64,000 bases of DNA from Halodesulfurarchaeum sp. HSR-GB (GTDB taxonomy: Archaea; Halobacteriota; Halobacteria; Halobacteriales; Halobacteriaceae), in contig NZ_JAVKGN010000001.1 of assembly GCF_031432215.1 (NCBI RefSeq), forward strand, positions 1,103,421 through 1,167,420. The letters are read 5' to 3'. Positions 43,151 to 53,493 of the stretch are shown piece by piece. The notes beneath the pieces are model-generated. The model was not told the DNA's origin and ran no database searches. It saw only the letters and a program-made list of their open reading frames with translations. Numbering within the stretch: the first letter of the stretch is position 1; each line of letters opens with the position of its first letter. The position numbers and the translations under genes were made by a program.

Positions 43151-45013
43151 ATGACCACGAACCAGGGCGAACTGGCCGGCCTCTCCCGGTACATCTTCCG
43201 GACGCCGCGCTGGTACTCCACGATGGCCGTCGGCCTGCTGGTCGCCGCCCTGGTCGGCGTCGCGGCCTTCGATTCCCGGTATATCTTCGAGGACGCCTGG
43301 CTGGGGATCTTCTATCTGGGCGTGCCGACGGTCGTCGCAAGCGTGCTCACGGCTCCGATCGATCGGGGCCTGGGCGGCCAGTTCACCTTCAACCGTTCGA
43401 CCTTGCTCGCGACAGTGAGTCTGCTGATCGCCGTGCTGGTGCTCACGGCCGCGGGCCTGCTCGCGGCGTTTACGAGCCTCGGCCAGAACTTCGTCTACGA
43501 CGCGCTCATCGGGGCGCTGGCGCTCATCTTCGCGTTCCGGTTCCTGGTGGTCCATGCGGTCTCCCGGACCCATCCACTCTCCGCGATCGTCCCCGCGAGC
43601 GTCCAGACTGGCTTTGCCGCGCTCTTCCTGTTCGTGTACAGCGGCACGATGAACTACCTGACGCTGGGTGGCGGCCCGTACTTCCAGGCCCTCCTGTCTC
43701 GGCCCAGTCACGCACCGCCGGAGATCACCTACGCGTTCGTTCCGGGCGATTTCACGCTCCTGATCGGGATGTCGGCGCTGTACACGGGAGTCGCATACGC
43801 GTTCCTGCGCATCCTCGATCGGCCGTGGCGACGCAGCCTCGACGTGAGTGCCCTTGACTTCCTCCGTGGGTTCATCGGCCACATCGCGGAGGGCTCTCGT
43901 GAACTCGAGGACTTCTTCGAGGAGATCGGCGAGGAGGCGGTCGTTCCCGTGACGGTCCTCTCCTTCCGGCGGCCGGGCGGCGAGGAGAAGGCCCGCTTTG
44001 TCCTCCCGATGATCCACCCCGGCCCGATGGGGGATATCGGGGGCGGGAACCTGCCCCAACGGGTGGCTGAATCGACCGCCGGGTTGGCTTTCCCGCCCCA
44101 CGCCACCGCCGGGCACGACTTCAACCTCGTGACCGAACGCGAGGTCGAGACCCTGATCGACGCCGCGGATCGGGCGGCCGAGCAGATCGAGTACGGCGAC
44201 CGCGGGACTCGTCCGGTCCGGGTGGACGTCGGCGAAGCCTCGGTCCTCGGCCAGCGGTTCGGGGACGACGCGCTCTTCGTGAGCACCTTCGCGCCCGGGT
44301 TCGCCGACGACATCGCCTACGCCGTGGGTCTCGCGGCGGGGGCCGAGGCCCGGGTCGAGGGGATGGACGACGTGCTCGTCGCGGACGCACACAACAGCAA
44401 CAACGGCCTGCAAGGCGAGGATCTCGGCCACGTCGTGCCGGGGAGTCGCCGCTCCTTCGAGTTGATCCAGGCAGTCAGCGACGCGGCCGCCTCGCTCCAA
44501 TCGGAATCGGCGGGCCCGATGGAGCTAGGGACGGCCTGGGACCCCACGAACTGGCGGCCGGAGGAGGGGATCGGCCCGCTGGGGATCCGGGTGGCCGTCC
44601 TGTCGGTCGACGGCGATCAGGTCGCCTACGTGCTGGTCGATGGGAACAACATGGAACCAGGACTTCGGGACCGCATCATCGCGGCGATCGACGGCGTCGA
44701 CGCCGTGGAGGTCATGACGACGGACACGCACATCGTGAACACGGTCCGGTCCTCGAATCAGGTCGGCGGCGCGCTGGATCAGGGCCAGCTGATCGATCGC
44801 GTGGTCGAACTGGTCGAACGCGCCCGCGAGGACCGCGAACCCGTCGAGGCCGGGATGGCCACGGAGATGGCGAGTGTCACGGTCTTCGGCAACGACCGGA
44901 CCGAGAGCCTGGCCAGTCAGGCAAACGCCGTCATCTCGATGGGTGGGGGCCTGGCGGCTGCGGTCATCGTCGCGACGGCAGCCGTGACACTGCTCATCTT
45001 CTTCCTCACCTGA
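43151..45013 (+). CDS. DUF2070 family membrane protein
   Basis: 620 residues. About six hydrophobic helices occupy residues 22-235. A large soluble domain follows with conserved HPGPMGDIGGGNLP, ADAHNSNNG and TTDTHIVNT motifs, and a last membrane segment is at the C-terminus. The family is archaeal and uncharacterised. The motifs with His, Asp and Asn look like a metal-dependent active site. It starts one base after guaAA, so the two are co-transcribed. Confidence 0.88.
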   Translation: MTTNQGELAGLSRYIFRTPRWYSTMAVGLLVAALVGVAAFDSRYIFEDAWLGIFYLGVPTVVASVLTAPIDRGLGGQFTFNRSTLLATVSLLIAVLVLTAAGLLAAFTSLGQNFVYDALIGALALIFAFRFLVVHAVSRTHPLSAIVPASVQTGFAALFLFVYSGTMNYLTLGGGPYFQALLSRPSHAPPEITYAFVPGDFTLLIGMSALYTGVAYAFLRILDRPWRRSLDVSALDFLRGFIGHIAEGSRELEDFFEEIGEEAVVPVTVLSFRRPGGEEKARFVLPMIHPGPMGDIGGGNLPQRVAESTAGLAFPPHATAGHDFNLVTEREVETLIDAADRAAEQIEYGDRGTRPVRVDVGEASVLGQRFGDDALFVSTFAPGFADDIAYAVGLAAGAEARVEGMDDVLVADAHNSNNGLQGEDLGHVVPGSRRSFELIQAVSDAAASLQSESAGPMELGTAWDPTNWRPEEGIGPLGIRVAVLSVDGDQVAYVLVDGNNMEPGLRDRIIAAIDGVDAVEVMTTDTHIVNTVRSSNQVGGALDQGQLIDRVVELVERAREDREPVEAGMATEMASVTVFGNDRTESLASQANAVISMGGGLAAAVIVATAAVTLLIFFLT

Positions 45014-45026
45014 AAACCGCGGGGGC

Positions 45027-45263
45027 CTACTGCTCGAAGAGATCGTCGACCGCGTTCCCGGCCGCCCGCGCCGCGTCGTCCGCAATCTGTTCCAGGTCGG
45101 CCTCGACCTCGGGTGCGAGTATCGAGACGTCGACTTCCAGGACCTGATCTTCGAACGAGACGGTTACGTCGATGTCATCGACGTCGGACTTCTTGAGTCG
45201 GGAGAACACGTACCCGTGGGCGGCCTCGCTGGCCGTCTCCACGACCGTGTCCGAATCGACCAT
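45027..45263 (-). CDS. DUF3194 family protein
   Basis: 78-residue acidic protein (MVDSDTVVETASEAAHGYVF) of an archaeal family that commonly sits next to prefoldin beta. Its start directly abuts the prefoldin beta stop, so the two are an operon. Function is unknown. Confidence 0.85.
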   Translation of the reverse strand: MVDSDTVVETASEAAHGYVFSRLKKSDVDDIDVTVSFEDQVLEVDVSILAPEVEADLEQIADDAARAAGNAVDDLFEQ

Positions 45264-45653
45264 TCAGACGCCGTCGGGGGACGGCGGACCGCCACCCATG
45301 CCGCCGGCACCGCCGGAGAGAAGCTCCTGCAGCTCCTGCTGGAGTTCTTCGAACTGCTCACGCACGCGGTTCTCCTGTTTCTCCAGGGTCTGCACGCGAA
45401 CTTCGAGCGTGTCGGCCTTGTCTTCGAGTTCGGTCTGGGCCTCGTCGTACTCGGTCTCGACGAGCAGTTCGCCGACTTCCCGGTACATCGTCGTCCCGGG
45501 CTCGATGTTCTCGAGTTCTTCGAGGGCCGTCTCGGTCTCGGTGAGCTGTGTTTCGGCCTGCTGTTTCTGCATCGAGACCTTCTGGGCGGTCTCCTGAAGG
45601 TCTTCGAGTTCTTCGACTTTCTCCTGTGCTTCCGGCGGAAGGTTGCCCTGCAT
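45264..45653 (-). CDS. pfdB: Prefoldin subunit beta
   Basis: Chaperone subunit that captures unfolded proteins for the thermosome. The 129-residue protein has two long coiled-coil helices (about 5-55 and 75-110) joined by the short beta-hairpin segment around [15 protein letters not shown]. It ends in a Gly-rich tail. The ATG at 45653 ([16 protein letters not shown]) matches the family. Usually the gene lies close to pcc1 and rpl37ae; here an HtrA gene on the opposite strand separates them. Confidence 0.93.
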   Translation of the reverse strand: MQGNLPPEAQEKVEELEDLQETAQKVSMQKQQAETQLTETETALEELENIEPGTTMYREVGELLVETEYDEAQTELEDKADTLEVRVQTLEKQENRVREQFEELQQELQELLSGGAGGMGGGPPSPDGV

Positions 45654-45762
45654 GCTCGGTCGGAAGAGGGGCCGACTGAAAAGTCCCCTGTTGTGTACTT
45701 CCCCGTGAGAATCGCTCCCGTCGGTCGGCACACTTGTAGGGACGGCCCGAGTACACCCGGCG

Positions 45763-46836
45763 ATGCGACCCCTCCTCTCTGCGTTTGTGATCGCGGTGTT
45801 TCTCGGGGCCCTCCTGGGTGCCGGAGCCGGTGTCGTGGTGTTCGGTGCCGACGCCGGCCCCTCGATCGATCCGCCGGCACCCGCCGAGACGGGGGCCACT
45901 GACGGGAACCTGACCGAACTCTACGAACAGACCGCCGATTCGGTGGCGAAACTCCGCGTCGAGACCGACGCCGGCGACTCGCAGGGATCGGGATTCCTCT
46001 ACGACCGCCGCCACGTGGTTACGAACGCCCACGTCGTCCAGGATGCCACCGACCTCACCGTCCAGTTCTCGGACGGTGCCTGGCGCACCGGAACGGTCGT
46101 CGGCACCGATCCCTACACGGACCTGGCGGTCGTCCGTGTCGATTCGGTGCCGCAGGGGGTCGAACCGCTCCCGCTCGCGGAGTCGGTCCCCCGACCCGGC
46201 CAGCCAGTCGCCGCCTTTGGCAGTCCCTTCGGCTTGCAGGGGACGATCACCCACGGCATCGTGAGCGGTGTCAACCGCTCGATGCGAGTAAACGGCGGTT
46301 TCTCGGTCCCTGATACCGTCCAGACCGACGCTCCAGTCAACCCCGGAAACAGCGGCGGCCCGTTGGTGTCGATGGACGGGACTGTCGTCGGCGTGAACCG
46401 AGCCAAAGAGGGTGACAACATCGGGTTTGCCATCTCCGCGCGGCTCGTGGAGCGGGTCGTGCCCGAGCTTATCGCGGATGGCTCGATCACCCACCCATAC
46501 GTCGGAATCCGGACGGTTCCCGTGACGCCGACCGTTGCGGCCGAAAACGACCTGGAACAGGCAGCCGGCATCGCGGTCGTCGAGACCACGGCCGACGGGC
46601 CCGCCGATGGCGTGCTCCAGGCCGGCAACTGGACTGGGACCTCGGCCGGTGGCGTGCCAAGCGACGCGGACGTGATCGTGGCGATCGACGGCCAGCCAGT
46701 TCACAGCCAGGAGGATCTCAGCCGCTATCTCATGTTACACACTCGCCCCGGCGAGACGATTTCGCTCACGATCTATCGCGAGGGACAGCGTCTCACCGTC
46801 GACGTGACACTCGGGGAGCGACCGTCGCCTACCTGA
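45763..46836 (+). CDS. HtrA/DegP-like serine protease
   Basis: Extracytoplasmic quality-control protease, 357 residues. An N-terminal hydrophobic segment (about residues 5-28) acts as a signal anchor. The trypsin-like domain has the catalytic triad His in VTNAHVV, Asp in YTDLAVV and Ser in PGNSGGPL. One PDZ domain follows (about 250-350). The 3' end overlaps the convergent pcc1 gene by 8 nt. Its insertion between prefoldin beta and pcc1 is a noticeable local rearrangement. Confidence 0.93.
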   Translation: MRPLLSAFVIAVFLGALLGAGAGVVVFGADAGPSIDPPAPAETGATDGNLTELYEQTADSVAKLRVETDAGDSQGSGFLYDRRHVVTNAHVVQDATDLTVQFSDGAWRTGTVVGTDPYTDLAVVRVDSVPQGVEPLPLAESVPRPGQPVAAFGSPFGLQGTITHGIVSGVNRSMRVNGGFSVPDTVQTDAPVNPGNSGGPLVSMDGTVVGVNRAKEGDNIGFAISARLVERVVPELIADGSITHPYVGIRTVPVTPTVAAENDLEQAAGIAVVETTADGPADGVLQAGNWTGTSAGGVPSDADVIVAIDGQPVHSQEDLSRYLMLHTRPGETISLTIYREGQRLTVDVTLGERPSPT

Positions 46837-47068
46837 TCGTCCCGACGTCCTCGGCGACCTCAAGCAGGCCGAGCCAGGTATTCTGGCCGGCGCGAAGCGC
46901 GACTGGATCGCTGGCCCGCACTGTCAGTTGTAGCTCCGTGCCGTTTCGGTCGAGGCTGACGGCGGTTCGGTCACCGGCGATCGCCCCGACTTCCGGGCGG
47001 AGGGCCGCCTCGATCGTGGCCGCACGATCACTCGATCGATAGGAGAGTTCGACAGTCGTCTCGTGCAC
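46829..47068 (-). CDS. KEOPS complex subunit Pcc1
   Basis: Small dimerising subunit of KEOPS, the complex that makes t6A at position 37 of ANN-decoding tRNAs. The 79-residue product has the Pcc1 fold (ELSYRSSDRAATIEAALRPE near the start, SDPVALRAGQNTWLGLLEVA at the end). Start GTG at 47068 overlaps the rpoP stop by one base. Operon: rpl37ae, rpoP, pcc1. Confidence 0.88.
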   Translation of the reverse strand: MHETTVELSYRSSDRAATIEAALRPEVGAIAGDRTAVSLDRNGTELQLTVRASDPVALRAGQNTWLGLLEVAEDVGTIR

Positions 47069-47202
47069 TACTCGACCTGGACTTCCTTGATGTCCCGGCT
47101 GCGCTCCTTGAGCAGCACGCGATGACCGCAGTAGGGACAGCGAACGCCGCCGTACTCGTCGAGTTCCACGTCGCGCTTGCAGCGGGAGCACTTGTAGGAC
47201 AT
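47068..47202 (-). CDS. rpoP: DNA-directed RNA polymerase subunit P (Rpo12/RpoP)
   Basis: 44-residue zinc-ribbon subunit of archaeal RNA polymerase. It begins [14 protein letters not shown] and has the second Cys pair in [10 protein letters not shown], ending EVQVE. Its start directly abuts the rpl37ae stop, and its stop overlaps the pcc1 start, so all three are coupled. Length and zinc-ligand pattern are exactly those of the family. Confidence 0.95.
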   Translation of the reverse strand: MSYKCSRCKRDVELDEYGGVRCPYCGHRVLLKERSRDIKEVQVE

Positions 47203-47508
47203 CTATTCCTCCGTCGCTTCCTCGGTCGTCTCGTCTTCGGACAGGGCGGTGCGGATCGAACGGGTAACAGCCCGTCCACCGGGAGTCTCGGGGCGGTACG
47301 CGCCGCCGGTGAAGGTGTACCCACAGGAGCCACATTCCCAGATGCCACTTCCCTGGCGGTCGACTGACGGGGAGCCACACTCGGGGCAGACGTGGTCCGC
47401 GTGCATGTCCGCCTCGATCTCGGCGACGCGTCGCCGGGCCAGCCGCCCGTAGCGGGCACCGAAACGGCCCGCACTGCCGGTCCGTCGACGTCGATCGGAT
47501 TCGCTCAT
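47203..47508 (-). CDS. rpl37ae: 50S ribosomal protein L37Ae
   Basis: Zinc-ribbon ribosomal protein of 101 residues. It has [21 protein letters not shown], then [13 protein letters not shown] and [15 protein letters not shown] for zinc binding. An acidic tail follows, as in other haloarchaeal members. First gene of the L37Ae-RpoP-Pcc1 operon. Confidence 0.95.
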   Translation of the reverse strand: MSESDRRRRTGSAGRFGARYGRLARRRVAEIEADMHADHVCPECGSPSVDRQGSGIWECGSCGYTFTGGAYRPETPGGRAVTRSIRTALSEDETTEEATEE

Positions 47509-47553
47509 GAACTCGGTTAGTCAAAGCGCGGTTAAAAACGTGTTGTGTCCGAC

Positions 47554-48279
47554 TCAGGATTCCTGCAGGTCCGCCTCGATGAGGGCCTCGTTCAGATCCT
47601 CGCGGACTCGCTCGCCGGTCTCCCGATCCCGGGCCGTGGTCACGACCCGGTTCTCCTGGACGCTCGAGCCGTCCCGGAGCACGAGTCTGAGGTTGCCGTT
47701 CTCGTCCGACCGGCTCACCTTTGCCCGGGTCCCCGTCCGGGAACCGCTCCCACCGGCGTCGATCGGGCCCGGGACGACCTTCTTCACGTTGGGGTGGCCA
47801 GCGATCGTCTCGATCGCCCGTTGGCCGTCCCGGCCCCCAATGACGGTCGAGTGTGACCCGCCGATCTTCTCCCGCGGCGGGGCGTCGATCACGTCCAGTT
47901 CGGCCTCGCCACGCCGCTTTAGGACCGTCTCGACGGGTTCCGATTCGGGAACCCGGTAGACGGGATAGTGGATCTGTTTCCGCAGCGCCTGGATGACCGT
48001 CCGGTCGCCGGTCACGTACACCGAATCGGGTCGTTTGCGCCGGATCTCATCGGCGATCCGACCCGCGAAGTTCCGGACCTGCACGGTCGAGAGCGTGGAT
48101 TCGGTCTCCGGCGTGGTCGGGATCTCGGTTACCCCCAGCACACGCTCCTCGTAGAGCATCGTCAGGGTGGCCCGGTCGGGTTCGACGGCGAGGACGACGG
48201 CGTCGGCGTTTGCGGTGTCACAGGAGAGACAGTAGTCTCCGGGCCGATCGAGCGGTCGTCCACACCGGCGACACGCCAT
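47554..48279 (-). CDS. DUF2103 family putative metal-binding protein
   Basis: 241 residues. A zinc-ribbon-like N-terminus (MACRRCGRPLDRPGDYCLSC) precedes the DUF2103 core with IGGSHSTVIGGRDGQRAIETI. Function is unknown; the family is archaeal. The ATG at 48279 was preferred because it begins at the Cys motif, while 46 further upstream codons are open but overlap the divergent CBS-protein start. Confidence 0.82.
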   Translation of the reverse strand: MACRRCGRPLDRPGDYCLSCDTANADAVVLAVEPDRATLTMLYEERVLGVTEIPTTPETESTLSTVQVRNFAGRIADEIRRKRPDSVYVTGDRTVIQALRKQIHYPVYRVPESEPVETVLKRRGEAELDVIDAPPREKIGGSHSTVIGGRDGQRAIETIAGHPNVKKVVPGPIDAGGSGSRTGTRAKVSRSDENGNLRLVLRDGSSVQENRVVTTARDRETGERVREDLNEALIEADLQES

Positions 48280-48367
48280 GGGGCCTGTTCCTGCCGGCCG
48301 AGTAAAGGACTGCTGATCCGGGTCGCTGCCGTCCGTTTCAAGGGGGTGTCGCCCGTCGGTCGACACG

Positions 48368-49423
48368 ATGGAGGGTGTCGAGATCACGCTGCGGATCCTG
48401 GCCGGGGTCGCGCTCATCCTCGCGAACGGCTTTTTCGTCGCGATCGAGTTCGCGCTGACCCGTGCGAGACAGTTCTCGAAGGCGGAGTTCCTGGGAACAG
48501 GGAGTCGTGGGCTCGAACGGGCCTGGGAGATGACCCAGGACCTCGAACTCTACCTCACGACCTGTCAGGTCGGGATTACCGCGTCGAGTATCGCGGTGGG
48601 GATCGTGGCCGAACCGGCGCTGGCAGCCCTCTTCGAGCCGTTCTTCCGAAACACGCTGTTGGCGTCGGTCGGTTCCGGCGGCATTCTGGCCTTTCTCATC
48701 ATCAACCTGGTTCACCTGACCCACGGCGAGCAGACTCCCACCTACCTGGGGGTCGAGCGCTCGCGCTTTGTCGCCCGGTACGGGGCGATTCCGCTCTACT
48801 GGTTTCACTGGCTCATGTCGCCGGTCATCACGCTGGGCGACGGCATCGCCAAACTGACCTTGCGGCTCTTCGGCATCGAGATGACCGGGGCCTGGCTCGA
48901 GGGCCGGGAGATCGAGAGTCGGGCCGATCTTCGTTCGGAGATGGACTCGATACTTGCCCAGAGTGATATCGCCGCGGACCGTCGCGAGGAGGTGCTGAAC
49001 GCACTGGATGTCGGCGAACAGCCGGTTCGTGAGGTGATGGTCCCACGCGATCGGATCGTCGCGCTCCGGACCACGGACACCGCCGACCGAAACCTCGACC
49101 GCATCGCCGCCACTCCCCACACTCGATATCCACTCGTGGGCGACTCGCTCACCGACTTCCGGGGGATCGTCTACGTCCCGGCGCTGTTCGAGGACGGGAG
49201 CGTCACAGCCGACGATATCGACTTCGAGGCGATCGCAGCCCCGCCGATGACACTCTCGCCGGACGTCGACGTGAGCGACGCGATCGATCAGTTCCAGGCC
49301 GAACACCAGGAACTCGCGCTGGTGTTCGAGGACGGTGCGGTCGTCGGGATGGTGACCGTGACCGATCTGCTCGAATCCATCATGGGCGATATCGAAGACC
49401 CGATCGACGTCCAGGGTCGGTAG
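48368..49423 (+). CDS. CNNM/HlyC-type membrane protein with CBS domains
   Basis: 351 residues. An N-terminal DUF21 transmembrane domain (about 1-190, helices near 8-28, 60-85, 95-120 and 135-155) precedes two CBS motifs in the cytoplasm (about 210-330), including MVPRDRIVAL and GMVTVTDLLESIMGDI. Related proteins take part in Mg2+/Co2+ transport or its control. The usual C-terminal CorC-HlyC domain is missing, as in many archaeal members. It ends 1 nt before the convergent truD stop. Confidence 0.88.
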   Translation: MEGVEITLRILAGVALILANGFFVAIEFALTRARQFSKAEFLGTGSRGLERAWEMTQDLELYLTTCQVGITASSIAVGIVAEPALAALFEPFFRNTLLASVGSGGILAFLIINLVHLTHGEQTPTYLGVERSRFVARYGAIPLYWFHWLMSPVITLGDGIAKLTLRLFGIEMTGAWLEGREIESRADLRSEMDSILAQSDIAADRREEVLNALDVGEQPVREVMVPRDRIVALRTTDTADRNLDRIAATPHTRYPLVGDSLTDFRGIVYVPALFEDGSVTADDIDFEAIAAPPMTLSPDVDVSDAIDQFQAEHQELALVFEDGAVVGMVTVTDLLESIMGDIEDPIDVQGR

Positions 49424-49424
49424 C

Positions 49425-50735
49425 TCAGAGCGCCCGCGGCGAGACCTTGAGGTACTCACGGAGGAGTATCGTCGCGTAACTCCCCTTGGGCAGCCCGAAC
49501 TCGAAGGTGAGCGGATCGTGCTGGATCGTCGGGTCCACGCGAAGCAACACTGCCCGTCTGGTCCCGGTGGAGTGATAGGGCTCGGGAAGGTCGAAATCCG
49601 CCGGGTCGAGCCCCAGATCCGCGAGCGCCGTCCGCTCGATTTCGCCCGGCTCGCCCGCGGCGAACCCGGTCTCGGTCCCCACGAGGGGTGCAGTGACGAA
49701 CGCCCTGTCGCGCTTGCAGTGACGGGCCATCACCTCGGTTCGACGCTCGGAGACCCGCTGCAAGCGGTCCATATCCGGAATCGGGAAGTCCGCCGGTGCG
49801 TCGGTGTCAGCGAAGGCGACCACGTCGCCCGCGACTGGCTCATGGAACGGGAGCCCGGCGTCGAGTCGCCGGCTCAGGATCCGGTTGAAGACGGCCGACT
49901 GGGCGGCGTTGACGAAGAGCCGCTGCAGGTTCTCGGGGAAGGTTCCGAGCGCCCCCCGGAAATCCGCCGGCGAGTCGACCAGCGCGTGGAGCATCGACCG
50001 CTCGTAGCGCAGGCGGTTCGGAAACCGATCGAGGGCCGTTTCCCAGTCCCGCGTTTCGGCGACGAACTCCCGGGCCTCCCGGGTGCTTGTTGGCTCGTGT
50101 GGGCTCGGATTCCCCAGGTAGGCCATCACCGCGCCCTCCCAGTCCCCCCGGAGGATGGCGAGCCCGACCTCGTGAGTGATCGAGCGATAGCTGCCGAACC
50201 GCTGGTGGCCGAAGTAGTTCGGCACCCCCGCTCGGCCGCCGAACCGCGATTCGAGTTCGGTCGTGATCGTCTCGGCCCGCTCCGGGGCGTCCGGGTTCCG
50301 GACGACGACCGTGAACTCGTTGCCGAGCAGGTCACCGAAGGCCAGCCCGCGACCGGCCCGCCCGAGGATCTCGATCTCCGCGCCGTGGATGTCGGGGACG
50401 GCATCCGGATCGACGCCCTTGAGGGTAAACAGCTGGGTCGAGATCGCCCGCTTGTCCTTGGTGCCGGCCCAGCTCACTCGCTCGCGGCTCATCGAGAGTC
50501 GGTTCGAGAGCTCCCTGGCGAAGTCGTTCGTGTCCGTGTTCTCCAGGGTCACTCGGCAGACGAGCCAGGGGTAATCGCCGGTGTCGGATTCGACGGGGTG
50601 AAAATCGAAGCGCTCCCGCTCGCGAACCCGGAAGTCCGCGGGTCGATCCCGGAGCCGGCCGCCGACGCCGTCGCTGTCGCTCGCGTACCACTCGATCCCG
50701 TAGGGGCGTTCTTCCTCGTGGGCCGGTCGCATCAT
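49425..50735 (-). CDS. truD: tRNA pseudouridine(13) synthase TruD
   Basis: 436 residues. TruD family motifs include [28 protein letters not shown] sequence, with the catalytic Asp in GTKDKRAIS. Also present are [10 protein letters not shown] and the C-terminal [19 protein letters not shown]. Two ATGs are adjacent (50735 and 50732); either gives the normal N-terminus [15 protein letters not shown]. The pth2 gene lies upstream on the same strand, 36 nt away. Confidence 0.93.
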   Translation of the reverse strand: MMRPAHEEERPYGIEWYASDSDGVGGRLRDRPADFRVRERERFDFHPVESDTGDYPWLVCRVTLENTDTNDFARELSNRLSMSRERVSWAGTKDKRAISTQLFTLKGVDPDAVPDIHGAEIEILGRAGRGLAFGDLLGNEFTVVVRNPDAPERAETITTELESRFGGRAGVPNYFGHQRFGSYRSITHEVGLAILRGDWEGAVMAYLGNPSPHEPTSTREAREFVAETRDWETALDRFPNRLRYERSMLHALVDSPADFRGALGTFPENLQRLFVNAAQSAVFNRILSRRLDAGLPFHEPVAGDVVAFADTDAPADFPIPDMDRLQRVSERRTEVMARHCKRDRAFVTAPLVGTETGFAAGEPGEIERTALADLGLDPADFDLPEPYHSTGTRRAVLLRVDPTIQHDPLTFEFGLPKGSYATILLREYLKVSPRAL

Positions 50736-50771
50736 CCGGAATAGACCCCCCGCGGTCAAAAGGCTCGGTTT

Positions 50772-51110
50772 TCAGAACAGCGAGAGCGCGCCGGTGATCC
50801 GGTCGACCGCGTCGTTGCCAGCGGGGCCGACGGACACGGTGGTCGGGGTGTCCGGGTCGAGTTGGGTTCGCCCGGCGTCCCGGATCAGGGCCGTGGGGAG
50901 GCCGGCGGCTTTGGCGTTCTCGTGGATCTCGAAGAGCGCCCGCTCGCCGGTGATCTCCAGGACGACCTTGCGCTGGCCCTGACTTTTCCACTCTTTTTGC
51001 GCGTCGGCGGGGGCGTCCTCGTACCCCGAGAGCGCCGCGTGGGCGACCTGGGCCGCGAGTTTCCCGGTGCCCATATCGAGATCCGACCGGACGACGATGG
51101 CCTGTTTCAT
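50772..51110 (-). CDS. pth2: Peptidyl-tRNA hydrolase (Pth2)
   Basis: Recycles peptidyl-tRNA released from stalled ribosomes. The 112-residue alpha/beta protein begins [49 protein letters not shown] near the end is the family signature. Length is typical. It probably forms an operon with truD and is divergent from dcd. Confidence 0.95.
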   Translation of the reverse strand: MKQAIVVRSDLDMGTGKLAAQVAHAALSGYEDAPADAQKEWKSQGQRKVVLEITGERALFEIHENAKAAGLPTALIRDAGRTQLDPDTPTTVSVGPAGNDAVDRITGALSLF

Positions 51111-51199
51111 GTCCCGACTGACTGGGCGGACCCTCTTAGGCGTGACTCTCCGCAGTCGACGTCGGACCGCTTAAGGCACTTTGGCTCCCGAATTCCTGC

Positions 51200-51790
51200 A
51201 TGATCCTCTCGGACGGCGACATCCTCGATCGACTCGAATCGGGGACCCTGGTCATCGAGCCACTCGATGACCCGGCGCTGCAGATTCAGCCCGCGAGCGT
51301 GGACGTGCGACTGGGCGAGGAGTTCCTGGAGTTCCAGCGGACGAACATCCCGAGCATCCACCCCCAGCGGGAGAACCAGGTGAGTGACTACGTCTCGGAA
51401 ACCAACGTCGCCGAGGGCGAGGAGTTCATTCTGCACCCCGGGGACTTCGTGCTCGCGACCACCAAAGAGCGAGTCGAGATTCCATCCGATCTCGTCGCGC
51501 AGGTCGAGGGCCGGTCCTCGCTGGGACGCCTTGCCGTGATAACACATGCCACTGCAGGCTTCGTCGATCCGGGGTTTCGCGGCCGGATCACGCTCGAACT
51601 GTCGAATCTCGGGACCGCGCCGGTCGCGCTCTCCCCCGGGATGCGGATCGCACAGCTGGTGTTTACCGAACTCACCAGCCCGGCCCGTGAGCCCTACGGC
51701 TCGGAGCGTGGCTCGAAGTATCAGGACCAGTCCGGGCCGGCCGCCTCGCGGATCGGCTCGGACGCCGAATTCGAGGGGACCCAGGAGTGA
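51200..51790 (+). CDS. dcd: dCTP deaminase
   Basis: Converts dCTP to dUTP for thymidylate synthesis. The 196-residue protein has [18 protein letters not shown], the catalytic Glu/Arg/Ser region [12 protein letters not shown] and [15 protein letters not shown]. It carries the usual haloarchaeal acidic C-terminal tail. It overlaps the downstream ThiR-like gene by 4 nt. Confidence 0.95.
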   Translation: MILSDGDILDRLESGTLVIEPLDDPALQIQPASVDVRLGEEFLEFQRTNIPSIHPQRENQVSDYVSETNVAEGEEFILHPGDFVLATTKERVEIPSDLVAQVEGRSSLGRLAVITHATAGFVDPGFRGRITLELSNLGTAPVALSPGMRIAQLVFTELTSPAREPYGSERGSKYQDQSGPAASRIGSDAEFEGTQE

Positions 51791-52707
51791 AGTTCCGCGC
51801 GGAGATCGTCGTCGAGGAGGTGCTGCCGACGATCCGGGTCCTGCTCGCCACGGAGCTGCGCGAGCGGGGACTCACCCAGCAGGCCGTCGCGGCCAAACTG
51901 GGCCTGAGCCAGAGCGCCGTCTCGAAGTACGCCCAGGGACAGGTCGAGACCCGGGACGTCGTCGCCCAGGACGAGCGCGTCCAGGCACTCGTCTCCGAGT
52001 TGGCTGCCGGTCTCGCGACCGGCGACGTGCGGCCGGTCCACGCGCTCGTCGAGATCGAGGACCTGCTCCGTCGGCTCTCCGGCCCGGGCGATATCGTCGC
52101 CGATCTGCACGAGGCGGCGGTCCCGGAACTGCAAGACCTGTCCTATGACTTCAGCGAACCGGGGCCCGATCAGGCAGCCATCGAGCGCGAGCGCGCCCGC
52201 TCCTCGGTTCGTCGGGGGTTGCGCGTCCTCTCACAGAGTCCGGGGGTCGCGACTCTCGTGCCACACGTCGGCTCGAACCTGGTCGAGTGTCTGCCGGAAG
52301 CCGGGAGTCGCGAGGACGTGATCGGCATTCCGGGCCGGATTCGGGACGTCGGCGGGCGGGTGGACGTCCCCGCCGACCCCGACTTTGGCGTCAGCGAGTA
52401 CGTCGGCGGGGTCCTGATTCGCGCGCGAGAGGCGGGGAGTTCGGCCAGGGCCGGCCTGAACCTGGCCTATAGCGACGCCACGCTTGCGGCGCTCGAAGAT
52501 GCGGGCGAGCGGAGCGTCGAACTCGACATCGGGGCGGCCGATCTCGAATCGGCCGTGACTGCAGCCATCGAGGCCCACCCGGAGGCCACGGTCCTCTACC
52601 ATCGGGGCGCGGTTGGCATCGAGCCGATCGTCTATCTGCTCGGCCCGTCTGCAGATGGCGTTGCGCGCACGGCCCGGCGCGTCGCGACAGAACTGACCGA
52701 ATCCTGA
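51787..52707 (+). CDS. HTH-ThiN transcription regulator (ThiR-like)
   Basis: 306 residues. The N-terminal helix-turn-helix (about residues 28-55: [22 protein letters not shown]) is joined to a C-terminal ThiN domain (about 145-305) that in biosynthetic enzymes binds thiamine phosphate. The fused form is the archaeal ThiR regulator, which senses thiamine phosphates to control thi genes. The start is GTG at 51787, overlapping the dcd stop. No thi gene is in this window. Confidence 0.85.
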   Translation: MKFRAEIVVEEVLPTIRVLLATELRERGLTQQAVAAKLGLSQSAVSKYAQGQVETRDVVAQDERVQALVSELAAGLATGDVRPVHALVEIEDLLRRLSGPGDIVADLHEAAVPELQDLSYDFSEPGPDQAAIERERARSSVRRGLRVLSQSPGVATLVPHVGSNLVECLPEAGSREDVIGIPGRIRDVGGRVDVPADPDFGVSEYVGGVLIRAREAGSSARAGLNLAYSDATLAALEDAGERSVELDIGAADLESAVTAAIEAHPEATVLYHRGAVGIEPIVYLLGPSADGVARTARRVATELTES

Positions 52708-52711
52708 TCAG

Positions 52712-53458
52712 TTATAGGCCGTCGCGAATCCGCGCTTCTGCGGCCGCAAGTGCGTCCTTGGCGTCGAAGTCCGTTCGAGCCTGTTCGATCGCCTCCGGGC
52801 CCGCTTCTGCCAGGTCCCTCGCGTGGTCGGTGATCCGCGGGACCGCTCTGAGAATGTTGTCGATGATCGGGATGGCCGCGACCTGGGCCGAGCGGGAGAG
52901 CGGATTCAGGTCGATCACGATCTCGGTTTTGCCCATCTCGGACAGCGCCTGGGCGCGATCGCCGTCCTCCAGCGGAACGAGCACCACGTCAGCCGCCTTG
53001 ATACCGTCGGCGTCGACTTTCGCCCGTTCGTGGGAGAGCCCCGGGATGCGGGCGTCGGCTTTTCGGCCCTTGACCGCCGTCGCTCCGTGAGCTTTCAAGT
53101 GGGACTCGATCGCCGCCATTCGCTTTTCCGTTCGGTTGAAGAGGTTGATCGCCAGATCCGCCTCGACTGTCTCGGCCAGTTGCACCATCGCCTCGGGAAC
53201 GAGCGCGGCGACGTTGCCGTTGACGCTCAACACCGGGTGTTCGGCGGCCAGCAGGGTGGCTGCCGCCGCGCGAGCGGCCCGGTCGGCACTCGGGATCGTC
53301 TCCTCGCCGAGCAGGTAATCGAAGGCTTCGCCGCGTCCCTGGGCGATGAGCCCCTGTCGACTGGTGATGCCGGCGTCCACGCCCGCCTCGATCCGGTGGC
53401 GGGTCACAAGGGAGTCATGCCGGGGGTGATCGGCGGGGATCTCATCGCAGTCGGTCAT
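52712..53458 (-). CDS. 4-phosphopantoate--beta-alanine ligase (archaeal phosphopantothenate synthetase)
   Basis: Archaeal CoA pathway enzyme that joins phosphopantoate and beta-alanine. The 248-residue product has HPRHDSLVTRHRIEAGV, SVNGNVAALVPEAMV, LFNRTEKR and KTEIVIDLNPLSRSAQ. The ATG at 53458 (MTDCDEIPADHPRHDSL) was chosen for family length. It sits 35 nt after the pantoate kinase stop on the same strand, so both pathway steps form an operon. Confidence 0.93.
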   Translation of the reverse strand: MTDCDEIPADHPRHDSLVTRHRIEAGVDAGITSRQGLIAQGRGEAFDYLLGEETIPSADRAARAAAATLLAAEHPVLSVNGNVAALVPEAMVQLAETVEADLAINLFNRTEKRMAAIESHLKAHGATAVKGRKADARIPGLSHERAKVDADGIKAADVVLVPLEDGDRAQALSEMGKTEIVIDLNPLSRSAQVAAIPIIDNILRAVPRITDHARDLAEAGPEAIEQARTDFDAKDALAAAEARIRDGL

Positions 53459-53493
53459 CGAGTGGCCTAGTTCACGCGCCGCCAAAAACCCCG

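Noticed and set aside
51787..52707. TPP riboswitch near the ThiR-like gene
   Set aside because: The gene overlaps dcd, leaving no leader, and I see no TPP-aptamer-like sequence around it.
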